Below are positions 18,540 to 27,063 of a stretch of DNA of 52,611 nucleotides, piece after piece. A program made the translations under genes and the position numbers. The stretch lies in assembly GCA_016124735.1 (NCBI GenBank), contig WGMZ01000039.1, positions 1-52,611 on the forward strand. Direction: 5' to 3'. Numbering within the stretch: the first letter of the stretch is position 1; each line of letters begins with the position of its first letter. Source of the DNA: Bacteroidota bacterium (GTDB lineage Bacteria > Bacteroidota > Bacteroidia > UBA8524). Under the pieces are notes generated by a model. The model had not been told where the DNA came from and searched no databases. It saw only the letters and a program-made list of their open reading frames with translations.

Positions 18540-18853
18540 ATCGACAGCAAAACCAGAGTTCCTTTCCACGCTCTATTCATTTTAATATTGCCCCGGCCCT
18601 TCCTGCAGACCCCTAGAAAAACTTTTCATCTTTCCGACGACTATCGTTTTGAATTACTCAATAAAGAAGCAGATAATCTGGGGATGATACTTTTCCGCTA
18701 TCCGGTCTATTTCAAACGAGACGCCATCGATGGCGGACAGGCTTGTATGCATGTTAAAACGACCATATCGCTTCGCTTGATGCGGCATTTAAAGGGTTCA
18801 GCTATCAAAACGAACTCATCCAAAAAAACGGCACAATCTTATTGATCCGATAA
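18540..18853 (+). other. Intergenic stretch with doubtful, possibly decayed open frame
   Basis: The stretch between the regulator (18358) and murF (18855) holds no convincing gene. One frame is open from 18540 to 18845 with only a TTG start at 18588 and codes for protein-like text such as DYRFELLNKEADNLGMILF. In the frame shifted by one base, codons from about 18765 to 18853 read like a plausible C-terminus (DAAFKGFSYQNELIQKN, then stop). Together they could be a frameshifted relic, but no family is recognised and chance is a fair alternative. The rest (18397-18539) shows nothing notable. Confidence 0.25.
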
Positions 18854-18854
18854 T

Positions 18855-20165
18855 TCAATCTTGAAGCAGATGAGCCACAGCTTTCTCCACGGCAATACCT
18901 CTCGACCCTTTTAAAAAAATGAGACTGTCTTTTGGTATAGGATGGTCTCTTAAATAGGCCGCGGCGGATTGCGAATCAGGAAATGAGCGGGCATCTCCAT
19001 GCAATTGTTTGGCGAATGCCGGGCCGATGAAAATTCCGTTTTCAAGATTCAGATGACGCAGTAATTCAACAATAGTCCGGTGTTCCTCCGCTTCGTAAGC
19101 ACCCAGTTCCAGCATATCGCCCAGGATAAAAAATTTCATCCCTTCCTGTTGCGCCAAACTTTCCAGGGCCACTTTCATGCTGCTTGGGTTGGCATTGTAG
19201 CAATCCAACAAAAAGGTATACCCATTTTTTGAAACGACTTGCGAGCGGTTGTTTTGCGACACATAGGATTCGACCGCTGTTTTCGTGATCCAATCGGGTA
19301 TATCGAAATGACGGGCTATGGAAAAAGATGCCAGAATATTGGAAAAGTTATAAGCGCCGGGTAGCTGGCTATGTACCTCAATACCTGAATCCAGCTCCAG
19401 ACTAACGCCGGGAAAACTGCCGGTAAGGGTAGCCGAAGTAGAACAGCTGCTGTCTTGCCCGTAGGAAACAACCCGGTTCAGTTTATTCGCCATTTTTTCC
19501 AACCAGGGATCGTCCATATTAACGAAGGCCAATCCGCTATGCCGCATCAAATACAGGAACAACTCGCTTTCCTCCCTTGCCACCCCTTCAATACTGCCAA
19601 ATCCTTCCAAATGTTCTTTACCAATATTGGTAATTAATCCGAAATCAGGCTCGGAAATCTCCACCAATTCGGCAATGTCTCCCTCCTGATTCGTGCCCAG
19701 TTCCAAAATGGCCACTTCCGTATCGGCCGGCATGGAGAGAAGGGTCAGCGGTAAACCAATATGATTGTTGAAATTCCCTTCGGTGGCATGCGTTTTATAC
19801 CTGCTCGCCATGACTTCTTTCAGCAACTCCTTGGTGGTTGTTTTGCCATTGCTGCCTCCAATACCAATCACCGGAATGGCCAGGTCCTCGCGGTACAATC
19901 TTGCTAATTCCTGAAGTGCTTTTAAAGCATTGTGCACATAGATAACCCTTGGATTTTCACCGAGTTCCTTCCTGACTTTTTCATCATCTATAACCACATA
20001 GCCTGCGCCATTCTCAAGTGCCTTTGCGGCAAACTGATTGCCGTCAAAGCTCGGACCTTTCAAGGCGAAAAAAATACAACCCTTGGGTAGCTTTCTGGAA
20101 TCGGTACTTACTACAGGATTTTCCTTATACAATTCTAAAAGGCGGGAATAAATTTCAAAGTCCAT
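18855..20165 (-). CDS. murF: UDP-N-acetylmuramoyl-tripeptide--D-alanyl-D-alanine ligase
   Basis: MurF adds D-Ala-D-Ala to UDP-MurNAc-tripeptide, the last cytoplasmic step in making the peptidoglycan precursor. The 436-residue protein has an N-terminal substrate domain with STDSRKLPKGCIFFALKG, the Mur-ligase P-loop GIGGSNGKTTTKELL, and TEGNFNNHIGLPLTLL. The Mur-family Glu/Asn/His residues lie in ELGTNQEGDIAELVEI and TNIGKEHLEGFGS. The C-terminal domain carries LLDCYNANPSSMKVALESL and ILGDMLELG, both MurF signatures. It stands alone here, away from any mur-dcw cluster, and reads toward the doubtful stretch at 18.5-18.85 kb. Confidence 0.96.
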   Translation of the reverse strand: MDFEIYSRLLELYKENPVVSTDSRKLPKGCIFFALKGPSFDGNQFAAKALENGAGYVVIDDEKVRKELGENPRVIYVHNALKALQELARLYREDLAIPVIGIGGSNGKTTTKELLKEVMASRYKTHATEGNFNNHIGLPLTLLSMPADTEVAILELGTNQEGDIAELVEISEPDFGLITNIGKEHLEGFGSIEGVAREESELFLYLMRHSGLAFVNMDDPWLEKMANKLNRVVSYGQDSSCSTSATLTGSFPGVSLELDSGIEVHSQLPGAYNFSNILASFSIARHFDIPDWITKTAVESYVSQNNRSQVVSKNGYTFLLDCYNANPSSMKVALESLAQQEGMKFFILGDMLELGAYEAEEHRTIVELLRHLNLENGIFIGPAFAKQLHGDARSFPDSQSAAAYLRDHPIPKDSLIFLKGSRGIAVEKAVAHLLQD

Positions 20166-20304
20166 TCAGGCAACAATTTCTACACGAAACTAGTCATTAG
20201 ACTATATTGCAGAAGTGAAAGATATTCACTTTGCTATGAGCCGGCCAAAATCAAAACAGATTCTTCCTGTTTTAACCAGCGTAATGTATGAAAGGAAACC
20301 AGCC

Positions 20305-22596
20305 ATGAAAAAACTCTTATTCGCCTTAAGCCTATTCATTTGTGCGGGCGTCTTTGCTCAATCTCCCAAATTCTATCTCAACAATCAACTCAAATTTGTT
20401 GATGAAAACAATGACACCATTCCCTATCCATTTATCGGTGGGTTTGTGTCGCCGCAGTTCAGTGATATTGACCTGAACATGGATGGAATCAAAGACCTCT
20501 TTGTTTTTGACCGCAGTGGGAATAAGAAAATGACCTTTATCAATAAAGGCACAGCGAATCAGGTGGCCTACGTTTATGCTCCGAAATATGAATACTACTT
20601 CCCGGAATTATCCAACTGGGTGCTTTTACGAGATTACAATTGCGATGGACTGGAAGACATTTTTACCGGCTCGGAACAGAGCGGATATACAGTATACAAA
20701 AACATAAGCACCAAAGACAGCATCAAGTTTAAGCATATTGTTTACGACCTGACAGATACCACCGGAGGAAACATGTATTGCCTGGTAACCGACGTGCCTG
20801 CCATTGACGACATAGATGGAGATGGCGATTTGGATATCCTGGCATTTGGTGTGCTTGGCGGCTACGTTCAGTATTACAGAAATGAGCGAGTAGAAAAACA
20901 TCTGGATTGCGACGAGCTCAATTTCAATTTTATTGATTTCTGTTGGGGCTCTTTTCAAGAGGCCAGTTTAAGCAACGCCATCTACCTGGGCGACAATTGT
21001 TTCGGGCTTAAATTTTATACAAACAATGCCCACTCTGGTAGCACTTTGCTCACCTTCGATGTGGATGCAGATGGAGACAAAGACATGCTGGTGGGCGATG
21101 TGGGCTATCCCGAATTTAAATTCCTCATCAACGGAAAGGTGGAAACCTCCTGGCCTTGGGACACCGTCACTTCTTTCACCACAGGATACCCCAACAATAC
21201 GCTGGGTGTATATATCGACATATTCCCCGCTTCATTTTATTTGGATGTGAATAACGACGGCAAGAAAGACTTACTCGCTTCCAGCGATGATCCAAACACC
21301 GCAAGTAACCTGGGACAAAACTGGTGGTACAGCAATTCGGGCCAAAACAATAAGCCCACCTTTAACTTCGAAGACAGCAGTTTCCTGCAGAACATGACCA
21401 TTGATTTCGGCTCGCAAACTGCGCCTGCCCTTTTCGATGTGGACGGAGATGGAGATCTTGACCTTCTACTGGCCAACAGAGGCAACTTCCGGGATACACG
21501 AAATGCCAATGACCGAATGGCCCTTTTCGAAAATGTTGGAAACAGCACCAAGGCGATCTTTAAATACAAGGAAGGCGATTACCTTAATTTCAGCAACGAC
21601 AGCATCCCTGGTATGTATCCTGCATTTGTTGACCTCAATGACGACGGAATGCTCGATCTTGTTATTGGCGACCTCTACGGAGAGCTTCACTATTATCAGA
21701 ACTCCGGCACGAAGTCGCAACCGGCCTTCACCCTGATCAATGATACACTAGGTAGCATCGATGTAGGCAATTATGCAGCTCCCTTCTTTTACGATATAGA
21801 TAAAGACGGGGCCATGGATATGATTATGGGGAATTCGATGGGTACAATTCAGCTTTACCGTAACCTCGGGAGCAAAACCAATCCGATATTCGCCAGTCAG
21901 CCTACAGAAGACTCCATAGGACATATTAATGTTTCCGATTTCTTTTATAATTATGACAATTGGGATTCACTGGGCAATCCCACCGATTCAACCAAACATT
22001 TTGATTATACCGGACACAGTTCGCCCTGGATTGCCGATCTGAATAAAGACGGACATGAAGAAATTGTAGTTGGCAGTAAAGGCGGCAAAATATTCATCTT
22101 CCCATTTGACAAACTTCACCTCCACGATTCTTTTCCCAGCATCACCGATTACTTTATTCAACCAAACAACCATTCCGGCGGCATCGTCGATTTGGGAGGG
22201 AAAACAACATTGGCCCTGGCAGATTTGAGCGGCGATGGTTACCTCGATATTTTGATAGGTAATTCACGGGGAGGTATTGAATACCTGGGCTCGGAATACG
22301 ATGGATCCGATAGTGCTACTTTTATCGACCCTGTTCTTCCTTCCGTGGATGTAAACCTCTTCCCGAACCCGAGCAATGGTAATATCAATCTTCGCCAAGA
22401 TGAGCCCTTGAATTCAGACTTCCAGATTGAGGTTCTGGATGTTTTGGGCAGAAGATTGATGCGTTCAACCTGGAACCCCTCTCAGGAATCGACCAAGCAG
22501 ATTAACATGGGCGGACTGACCAACGGAACCTATTTCGTGATCTTGAAAAATCCGGAATACCGCACGACCAGCTTCCGTGTGACACTAGTTCGATAA
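20305..22596 (+). CDS. Secreted FG-GAP/VCBS repeat protein with T9SS type A sorting domain
   Basis: A 763-residue secreted protein. I start at the ATG at 20305 (signal MKKLLFALSLFICAGVFAQ); the frame is open 30 codons further up but without a signal sequence. About ten FG-GAP/VCBS repeats with DxDxDGxxD calcium loops follow, for example DIDGDGDLDILAFG, DVDGDGDLDLLLAN and DLSGDGYLDILIGN. These build an integrin-alpha-like beta-propeller used in binding or structure. The last 80 residues are a Por-secretion C-terminal domain (VNLFPNPSNGNINL, VLDVLGRRL, LTNGTYFVILK). That domain sends the protein through the type IX system to the surface. A divergent promoter region to murF lies upstream. Confidence 0.9.
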   Translation: MKKLLFALSLFICAGVFAQSPKFYLNNQLKFVDENNDTIPYPFIGGFVSPQFSDIDLNMDGIKDLFVFDRSGNKKMTFINKGTANQVAYVYAPKYEYYFPELSNWVLLRDYNCDGLEDIFTGSEQSGYTVYKNISTKDSIKFKHIVYDLTDTTGGNMYCLVTDVPAIDDIDGDGDLDILAFGVLGGYVQYYRNERVEKHLDCDELNFNFIDFCWGSFQEASLSNAIYLGDNCFGLKFYTNNAHSGSTLLTFDVDADGDKDMLVGDVGYPEFKFLINGKVETSWPWDTVTSFTTGYPNNTLGVYIDIFPASFYLDVNNDGKKDLLASSDDPNTASNLGQNWWYSNSGQNNKPTFNFEDSSFLQNMTIDFGSQTAPALFDVDGDGDLDLLLANRGNFRDTRNANDRMALFENVGNSTKAIFKYKEGDYLNFSNDSIPGMYPAFVDLNDDGMLDLVIGDLYGELHYYQNSGTKSQPAFTLINDTLGSIDVGNYAAPFFYDIDKDGAMDMIMGNSMGTIQLYRNLGSKTNPIFASQPTEDSIGHINVSDFFYNYDNWDSLGNPTDSTKHFDYTGHSSPWIADLNKDGHEEIVVGSKGGKIFIFPFDKLHLHDSFPSITDYFIQPNNHSGGIVDLGGKTTLALADLSGDGYLDILIGNSRGGIEYLGSEYDGSDSATFIDPVLPSVDVNLFPNPSNGNINLRQDEPLNSDFQIEVLDVLGRRLMRSTWNPSQESTKQINMGGLTNGTYFVILKNPEYRTTSFRVTLVR

Positions 22597-22670
22597 AGCT
22601 AACTCATTCTGTATCTGTTTACAGGGCCAATAAGGTTAAATTTTCTTTTCTTTGCAGCTTCTTACTTGGC

Positions 22671-24320
22671 ATGAAAAGAATTTTTACCCTTCTAAGTCTG
22701 GGTTTTACCCTGTTCTCAACCTATGTCTCGGCACAGGAAAACAAATACGGAGAACTCAGCGGGAACTTCCAGTCGAACACGCAGTTTTATGTGCGAGATG
22801 ACAGGATTGGAGCAAATACCATTCAATATCAGCGACAGAAATCATCTGCAGATGCATGGCTGTTTTTGAACTACAAGTTTCAGGGCTTTGATATATCTGC
22901 CCGTTACGATGTATTCAATAATTCTCCATTGCTTAATCCTCAGTTGGCTTATACGCATACCGGCATCGGCTATTGGAGTTTGCGTAAATCGATTGGAAAA
23001 CTCACCCTGACTGCCGGCTATTTTTACGATCAGTTCGGAAGTGGTGCGGCCTTTCGTGCATTTGAAGACCGTTTGATTGGTTTGGACTATGCTATTCAGG
23101 GGATTCATGCACGCTATGAATTTAGCCCAACCTGGTATGTGAAAGCCTTCACAGGTCAACAGAAAGGTATTTTAAGTCAGGATGGACAGATTGATACCCG
23201 TTTTACGGTTAGTCCGCAGGTTGTTAAAGGCGTTTACACGGAAAAGTCCTTTGCCTTTAAAAAAGGACTCAATCTGAATATCAGCGGGGGTGCGGTTAAC
23301 AGAACCCTCGATGCAACAACACTGAACCTTTTGGTATCAGAAATCAAAAGCTTGCCTGCAGGAGACCGTTTCCAACCTAAAAGCAACACCTATATTTTGA
23401 CTGGTGCTTTTAGCGGAAATTGGAAAGACTTCAATTTTGCCGGTGAATACAACTATAAAACGGCGGAAGCTATGCGAAACCCTTTTACTACGGTATTGTA
23501 TAACAGTCCGGGTTCAGTGCTTTGGGGTTCGGTAGGATATTCCAAAAAAGGTTTGGGTATCAATGCGCAGTATAAAAGGGTGGAGAATTACCAATTCCGG
23601 TCCTCTCCTAACGATTTGCTGCTGAACGGACAGCTCACTTATCTGCCTTCTATCACGCGTCAGAATGTATATCGACTTTTGGCACGTTATATCCCGGTAG
23701 TTCAGAACCTCGGGGAAAATGCCATACAAGCTGATATCCTGTGGACGCCGAATAAAAAGCTGACAATCAACCTGAACTTTTCCTGGGTCGATCGTTTGAA
23801 CGGACAACATTTGTACAATGAGTACTATGTCGACATGCTCTACAAAGCATCCCGGAAATTGAAGATTATGGTAGGCTTGCAAAGTATTTTCTACAGCCAG
23901 GCCATCTATCAGCTCAACCCGAAAGCTCCGAATGTGCATACCATTACGCCATTCACGGAAATCAATTACAAGCTGAGCAGAAAGAAAAGCCTTCGCTTGG
24001 AAGCACAATACCTGCAAACCAAACAGGACCTTGGGAGTTTTGTCAATGCAATATTGGAACTTACTGTTTCTCCGCATTGGAGTTTCTCTGCGGGGGACAT
24101 GCTGAACGTTGCTCCGGTTCGGACACCCGAAACACCTCAGGAAGTAATATCAAAGGCCCTGGTACACTACTACAATTTCTTTGTTAGCTATCAAAAGAAT
24201 AATACTCGCTTTACTTTAAACTACCTGAAACAGGTACAAGGAGTGAATTGTACGGGTGGTATTTGTCGTGTGGAACCAGCCTTTAGTGGCCTACGTTTGG
24301 GAATTGTAACCAACTTCTAA
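22671..24320 (+). CDS. DUF6029 family outer-membrane protein
   Basis: A 549-residue predicted outer-membrane beta-barrel. The signal peptide is MKRIFTLLSLGFTLFSTYVSAQ. The mature start ENKYGELSGNFQSNTQFYVRDD and the segments SAYTHTGIGYW-like, GYFYDQFGSGAAFRAFEDR and IGLDYAIQGIHARY match the DUF6029 family as I know it from Bacteroidota. Alternating hydrophobic strands with aromatic ends continue to the C-terminus (FSGLRLGIVTNF). The family has no established function. The gene precedes the Omp28-xerD-Omp28-uvrB stretch on the same strand with an 80-base gap, so it may be the start of that transcript. Confidence 0.8.
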   Translation: MKRIFTLLSLGFTLFSTYVSAQENKYGELSGNFQSNTQFYVRDDRIGANTIQYQRQKSSADAWLFLNYKFQGFDISARYDVFNNSPLLNPQLAYTHTGIGYWSLRKSIGKLTLTAGYFYDQFGSGAAFRAFEDRLIGLDYAIQGIHARYEFSPTWYVKAFTGQQKGILSQDGQIDTRFTVSPQVVKGVYTEKSFAFKKGLNLNISGGAVNRTLDATTLNLLVSEIKSLPAGDRFQPKSNTYILTGAFSGNWKDFNFAGEYNYKTAEAMRNPFTTVLYNSPGSVLWGSVGYSKKGLGINAQYKRVENYQFRSSPNDLLLNGQLTYLPSITRQNVYRLLARYIPVVQNLGENAIQADILWTPNKKLTINLNFSWVDRLNGQHLYNEYYVDMLYKASRKLKIMVGLQSIFYSQAIYQLNPKAPNVHTITPFTEINYKLSRKKSLRLEAQYLQTKQDLGSFVNAILELTVSPHWSFSAGDMLNVAPVRTPETPQEVISKALVHYYNFFVSYQKNNTRFTLNYLKQVQGVNCTGGICRVEPAFSGLRLGIVTNF

Positions 24321-24400
24321 TCTGAATAAAACCACGAAAACTGATACGCAGCAGATTGATTTGCATGCTGTCTTAATAGTGGGTATTAGTAAATTGCATT

Positions 24401-25243
24401 ATGAATAAACTGAGTCTGGTGGCATTAATTGGAATGTTCCTTTTCAATTCCTGCGAAGAAGAGCCACTGCCTATTCCAATGACTGACCCGGTGGCTCCAT
24501 TGGTAGACACCACATACGTTAACAGCCCTGTCTCGGCAAAGCAACACAAAGTCGCCATGTTCGAAGAATTTACCGGGGTACGTTGTCCGAACTGTCCGCA
24601 AGGCCATGCCGTAATGAAAGCCATGGCTGCTACTTACGGGGATCAACTGGTAATGGTTTCAATCCACGACAGCTCTCAGTTCAATCAGGCAGCTCCATTT
24701 AAAGGAGATGTGCATCTGAGCACCTTTTGGGCCAAGCAGATTTTCACGATGATTTCCAAACCCAACGGCATTCCATATGGAATTGTAGACCGTTTGGCAG
24801 GAGACAATGTTTCTTCTCTTTGGGATAATCTGGTGGCTACCCGCCTGCAAACGCCTTCCGTTGCAAATGTAGAATTGAAAATCATCAGTTTCGATGAATC
24901 AACGCATGAATTACGTTACGAAGTTAAATTCGAACTGACCGAAGACGTCAATGAACCTCTATTCTTTAGCACGGCTATCTCTCAGGACAGTATCATCGGA
25001 AAACAGGAAGATGGTAGCATTGTCATTGACGATTATGTGCATAACCATATCCTTCGGGATATGCCCCAGTTTTCCACTACGCTGAACCCAACAAACAACC
25101 CTCCCGCCACCAAAGGACGTGTATTCCTCAAACAATACATCTACTTCATGGACCCCGATTGGGTTGTTGAACACTGCAAGTTGATTGCCTATATCCACAA
25201 ACCTGTAGAGATATTGCAAGCTGCGGAGGTTCATATCAAATAA
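24401..25243 (+). CDS. Omp28-related lipoprotein, copy 1
   Basis: A 280-residue lipoprotein of the Omp28 family. Signal MNKLSLVALIGMFLFNSC ends in a lipobox at Cys18, followed by acidic EEEP; acidic residues there act as a surface-export signal in Bacteroidota. The domain opens with a thioredoxin-like motif EEFTGVRCPNCPQGHAV (CPNC), then MVSIHDSSQF and ELRYEVKFELTED. It is clearly paralogous to the protein at 26178-27014, with long shared blocks (for example NSPVSAKQ, VRCPNCP, VSIHDSSQF, NHILRDMPQF). It ends 3 bases before xerD and so is probably translated from the same mRNA. Function unknown; the CxxC suggests a redox or fold-derived role. Confidence 0.85.
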   Translation: MNKLSLVALIGMFLFNSCEEEPLPIPMTDPVAPLVDTTYVNSPVSAKQHKVAMFEEFTGVRCPNCPQGHAVMKAMAATYGDQLVMVSIHDSSQFNQAAPFKGDVHLSTFWAKQIFTMISKPNGIPYGIVDRLAGDNVSSLWDNLVATRLQTPSVANVELKIISFDESTHELRYEVKFELTEDVNEPLFFSTAISQDSIIGKQEDGSIVIDDYVHNHILRDMPQFSTTLNPTNNPPATKGRVFLKQYIYFMDPDWVVEHCKLIAYIHKPVEILQAAEVHIK

Positions 25244-25246
25244 ACC

Positions 25247-26149
25247 ATGTGGGAATCCCATATTCGTGGCTTTAGAAATTACCTGCGACTGGAAAAATCG
25301 TTGTCAGGGAATTCGCTGGATGCCTACCTCCATGATGTCGTTAAACTAACACAGTTCCTGGAAGATCAGGAAATAACGAAAGCTCCAGCAGAAATCAGTA
25401 GCCATGAATTACGTCACTTTCTGAGATGGATTGCTGAGATGGGCCTGTCATCATCTACACAGGCCAGAATCCTTTCGGGAGTTCGCGCATTCTATAAATA
25501 TCAGTTGATGGAGGACCTCATCCATGAAGATCCGACGGAATTACTCGAAGGACCAAAACTGGGCAGAAAACTACCTGATACTCTGGATTATTCGGAGATT
25601 GAAAAACTCCTGAATGCGATCGACCGAAGCACACCCGAGGGAGAAAGAAACAGAGCGATGCTCGAAGTGCTTTATGGCTGTGGCTTGCGCGTATCCGAGC
25701 TCATCAATCTTCAGATATCCAATATTTTTCCGGAAGAACATTTTGTTCGGGTGGTGGGCAAAGGCGATAAAGAAAGGTTGATTCCCATAGGAACCTCCGC
25801 TCTGAAACATATCATGATTTACCTGCAGCTGGTGAGGGTGCATATTCAGCCTCAGGCAGATTCTGTTGACACCCTTTTCCTGAATAACCGGGGCCGCGGA
25901 CTTAGTCGCGTGATGGTCTTTACCATCATTAAGAACCTGGCCAAACAGATTGGACTGAAAAAAAGTATCTCTCCACATACCTTCCGCCATTCCTTTGCCA
26001 CGCATTTAGTGGAAGGTGGAGCCGACTTGAGGGCTGTTCAGCAGATGCTCGGACATGAAAGTATCACCACCACAGAGATTTACACACACCTCGACCGGGA
26101 ATTCCTGAAAAATGTGGTGAACCGTTACCATCCGCGCTCCGGGAAGTAG
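25247..26149 (+). CDS. xerD: Tyrosine recombinase XerD (site-specific chromosome dimer resolution)
   Basis: A 300-residue tyrosine recombinase that, with XerC, resolves chromosome dimers at dif. The N-terminal SAM-like domain (1-95) includes FRNYLRLEKSLSGNSLDAYL and LSSSTQARILSGVRAFYKY. The catalytic set is complete: Arg148 in YGCGLRVSEL, Lys172 in GKGDKERL, His244 and Arg247 in SPHTFRHSFATH, His270 in LGHESI, and nucleophile Tyr279 in TTEIYTHLD. Length is normal for XerD. It starts 3 bases after an Omp28-type gene and is followed 28 bases later by a second one. Housekeeping XerD rather than an element integrase, since no element boundaries or other mobile genes are seen nearby. Confidence 0.93.
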   Translation: MWESHIRGFRNYLRLEKSLSGNSLDAYLHDVVKLTQFLEDQEITKAPAEISSHELRHFLRWIAEMGLSSSTQARILSGVRAFYKYQLMEDLIHEDPTELLEGPKLGRKLPDTLDYSEIEKLLNAIDRSTPEGERNRAMLEVLYGCGLRVSELINLQISNIFPEEHFVRVVGKGDKERLIPIGTSALKHIMIYLQLVRVHIQPQADSVDTLFLNNRGRGLSRVMVFTIIKNLAKQIGLKKSISPHTFRHSFATHLVEGGADLRAVQQMLGHESITTTEIYTHLDREFLKNVVNRYHPRSGK

Positions 26150-26177
26150 AATGAATCGTTTTGCTTAACTTGAACCT

Positions 26178-27014
26178 ATGAAATTTAACCTTCTGCTCGT
26201 CTTCAGTATTTCCATTTTCCTGTTCTCTTGCGAAGAAGACGAATTGCCGGTGACCTCCACTTCCAATCCCGCCTTATTGGACACCACCTATATGAATTCT
26301 CCTGTATCGGCAAAGCAGGATAAAAATGTTTTATTGGAGGAATATACCGGGGTTCGTTGTCCAAATTGTCCGCATGGGCATGAGGTTTTGAATACTCTTT
26401 TATCCGTTTATGGAAAGCAATTGACAATCGTTTCCATCCACGATAGCAGTCAGTTTTTGCAAGCAGTGCCCTTCAACGACATCAATCTCAGTACATCCTG
26501 GGCCAAACAAATTTTTACCATTTATTCGAAACCCGGAGGACTTCCTTATGCCATTATGGACCGTATGAACGGAAGTATAAACACCGGGCTTTGGGACAAT
26601 CAAGTATCAACAAGGTTGCAGATTTCATCCAGTTCTAATGTCGAAACCAAAATTTTAAGTTTTAATTCAAACACTCTTGAGCTTAGGTATGAAGTGAAAT
26701 TTGAATTGACAGAAGACATGAACGAAACCTTGGCTTTCAGAACAGTGATTACCGAAGACCGTTTGATTGGCAAGCAAGATACCGTTGGAAAAGTGCTCGA
26801 AAACTATGTTCAAAACCATATCCTCCGCGACATGCCTCAATTTGCTGAACCACTCAATCCAGGCAATAATCCACCTGCGCTTAAAGGCCGGGTATTCATT
26901 AAACAGTTCAGTTATACCCTGAAGCCTGACTGGAATATTAAAAATTGCCATTTAATAGCTTTCATCCACAAACCGGTTGAGGTATTACAAACGGCAGAAA
27001 TTCCCATTCAATAA
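26178..27014 (+). CDS. Omp28-related lipoprotein, copy 2
   Basis: A 278-residue paralogue of the lipoprotein at 24401-25243. The signal MKFNLLLVFSISIFLFSC ends in lipobox Cys18, followed by EEDE, a likely surface-export signal. The CPNC motif is kept (TGVRCPNCPHGHEV), as are VSIHDSSQF, STSWAKQIFT, LRYEVKFELTEDMNE and NHILRDMPQFAEPLNPGNNPPALKGR in shorter identical blocks. The two copies match along their whole length without large gaps, so one arose by duplication, with xerD now between them. It is followed by uvrB after 49 bases. Confidence 0.85.
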   Translation: MKFNLLLVFSISIFLFSCEEDELPVTSTSNPALLDTTYMNSPVSAKQDKNVLLEEYTGVRCPNCPHGHEVLNTLLSVYGKQLTIVSIHDSSQFLQAVPFNDINLSTSWAKQIFTIYSKPGGLPYAIMDRMNGSINTGLWDNQVSTRLQISSSSNVETKILSFNSNTLELRYEVKFELTEDMNETLAFRTVITEDRLIGKQDTVGKVLENYVQNHILRDMPQFAEPLNPGNNPPALKGRVFIKQFSYTLKPDWNIKNCHLIAFIHKPVEVLQTAEIPIQ

Positions 27015-27063
27015 TGCCCCAGAGGGCGATTATTGGCGCTGCTTTTGCCTAAATTCGCTGTCT

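Noticed and set aside
25247-26149. XerD as the integrase of a mobile element carrying the two Omp28 genes
   Set aside because: Sequence is that of a housekeeping XerD, no direct repeats or att-like sites were seen at the Omp28 boundaries, and uvrB follows directly.
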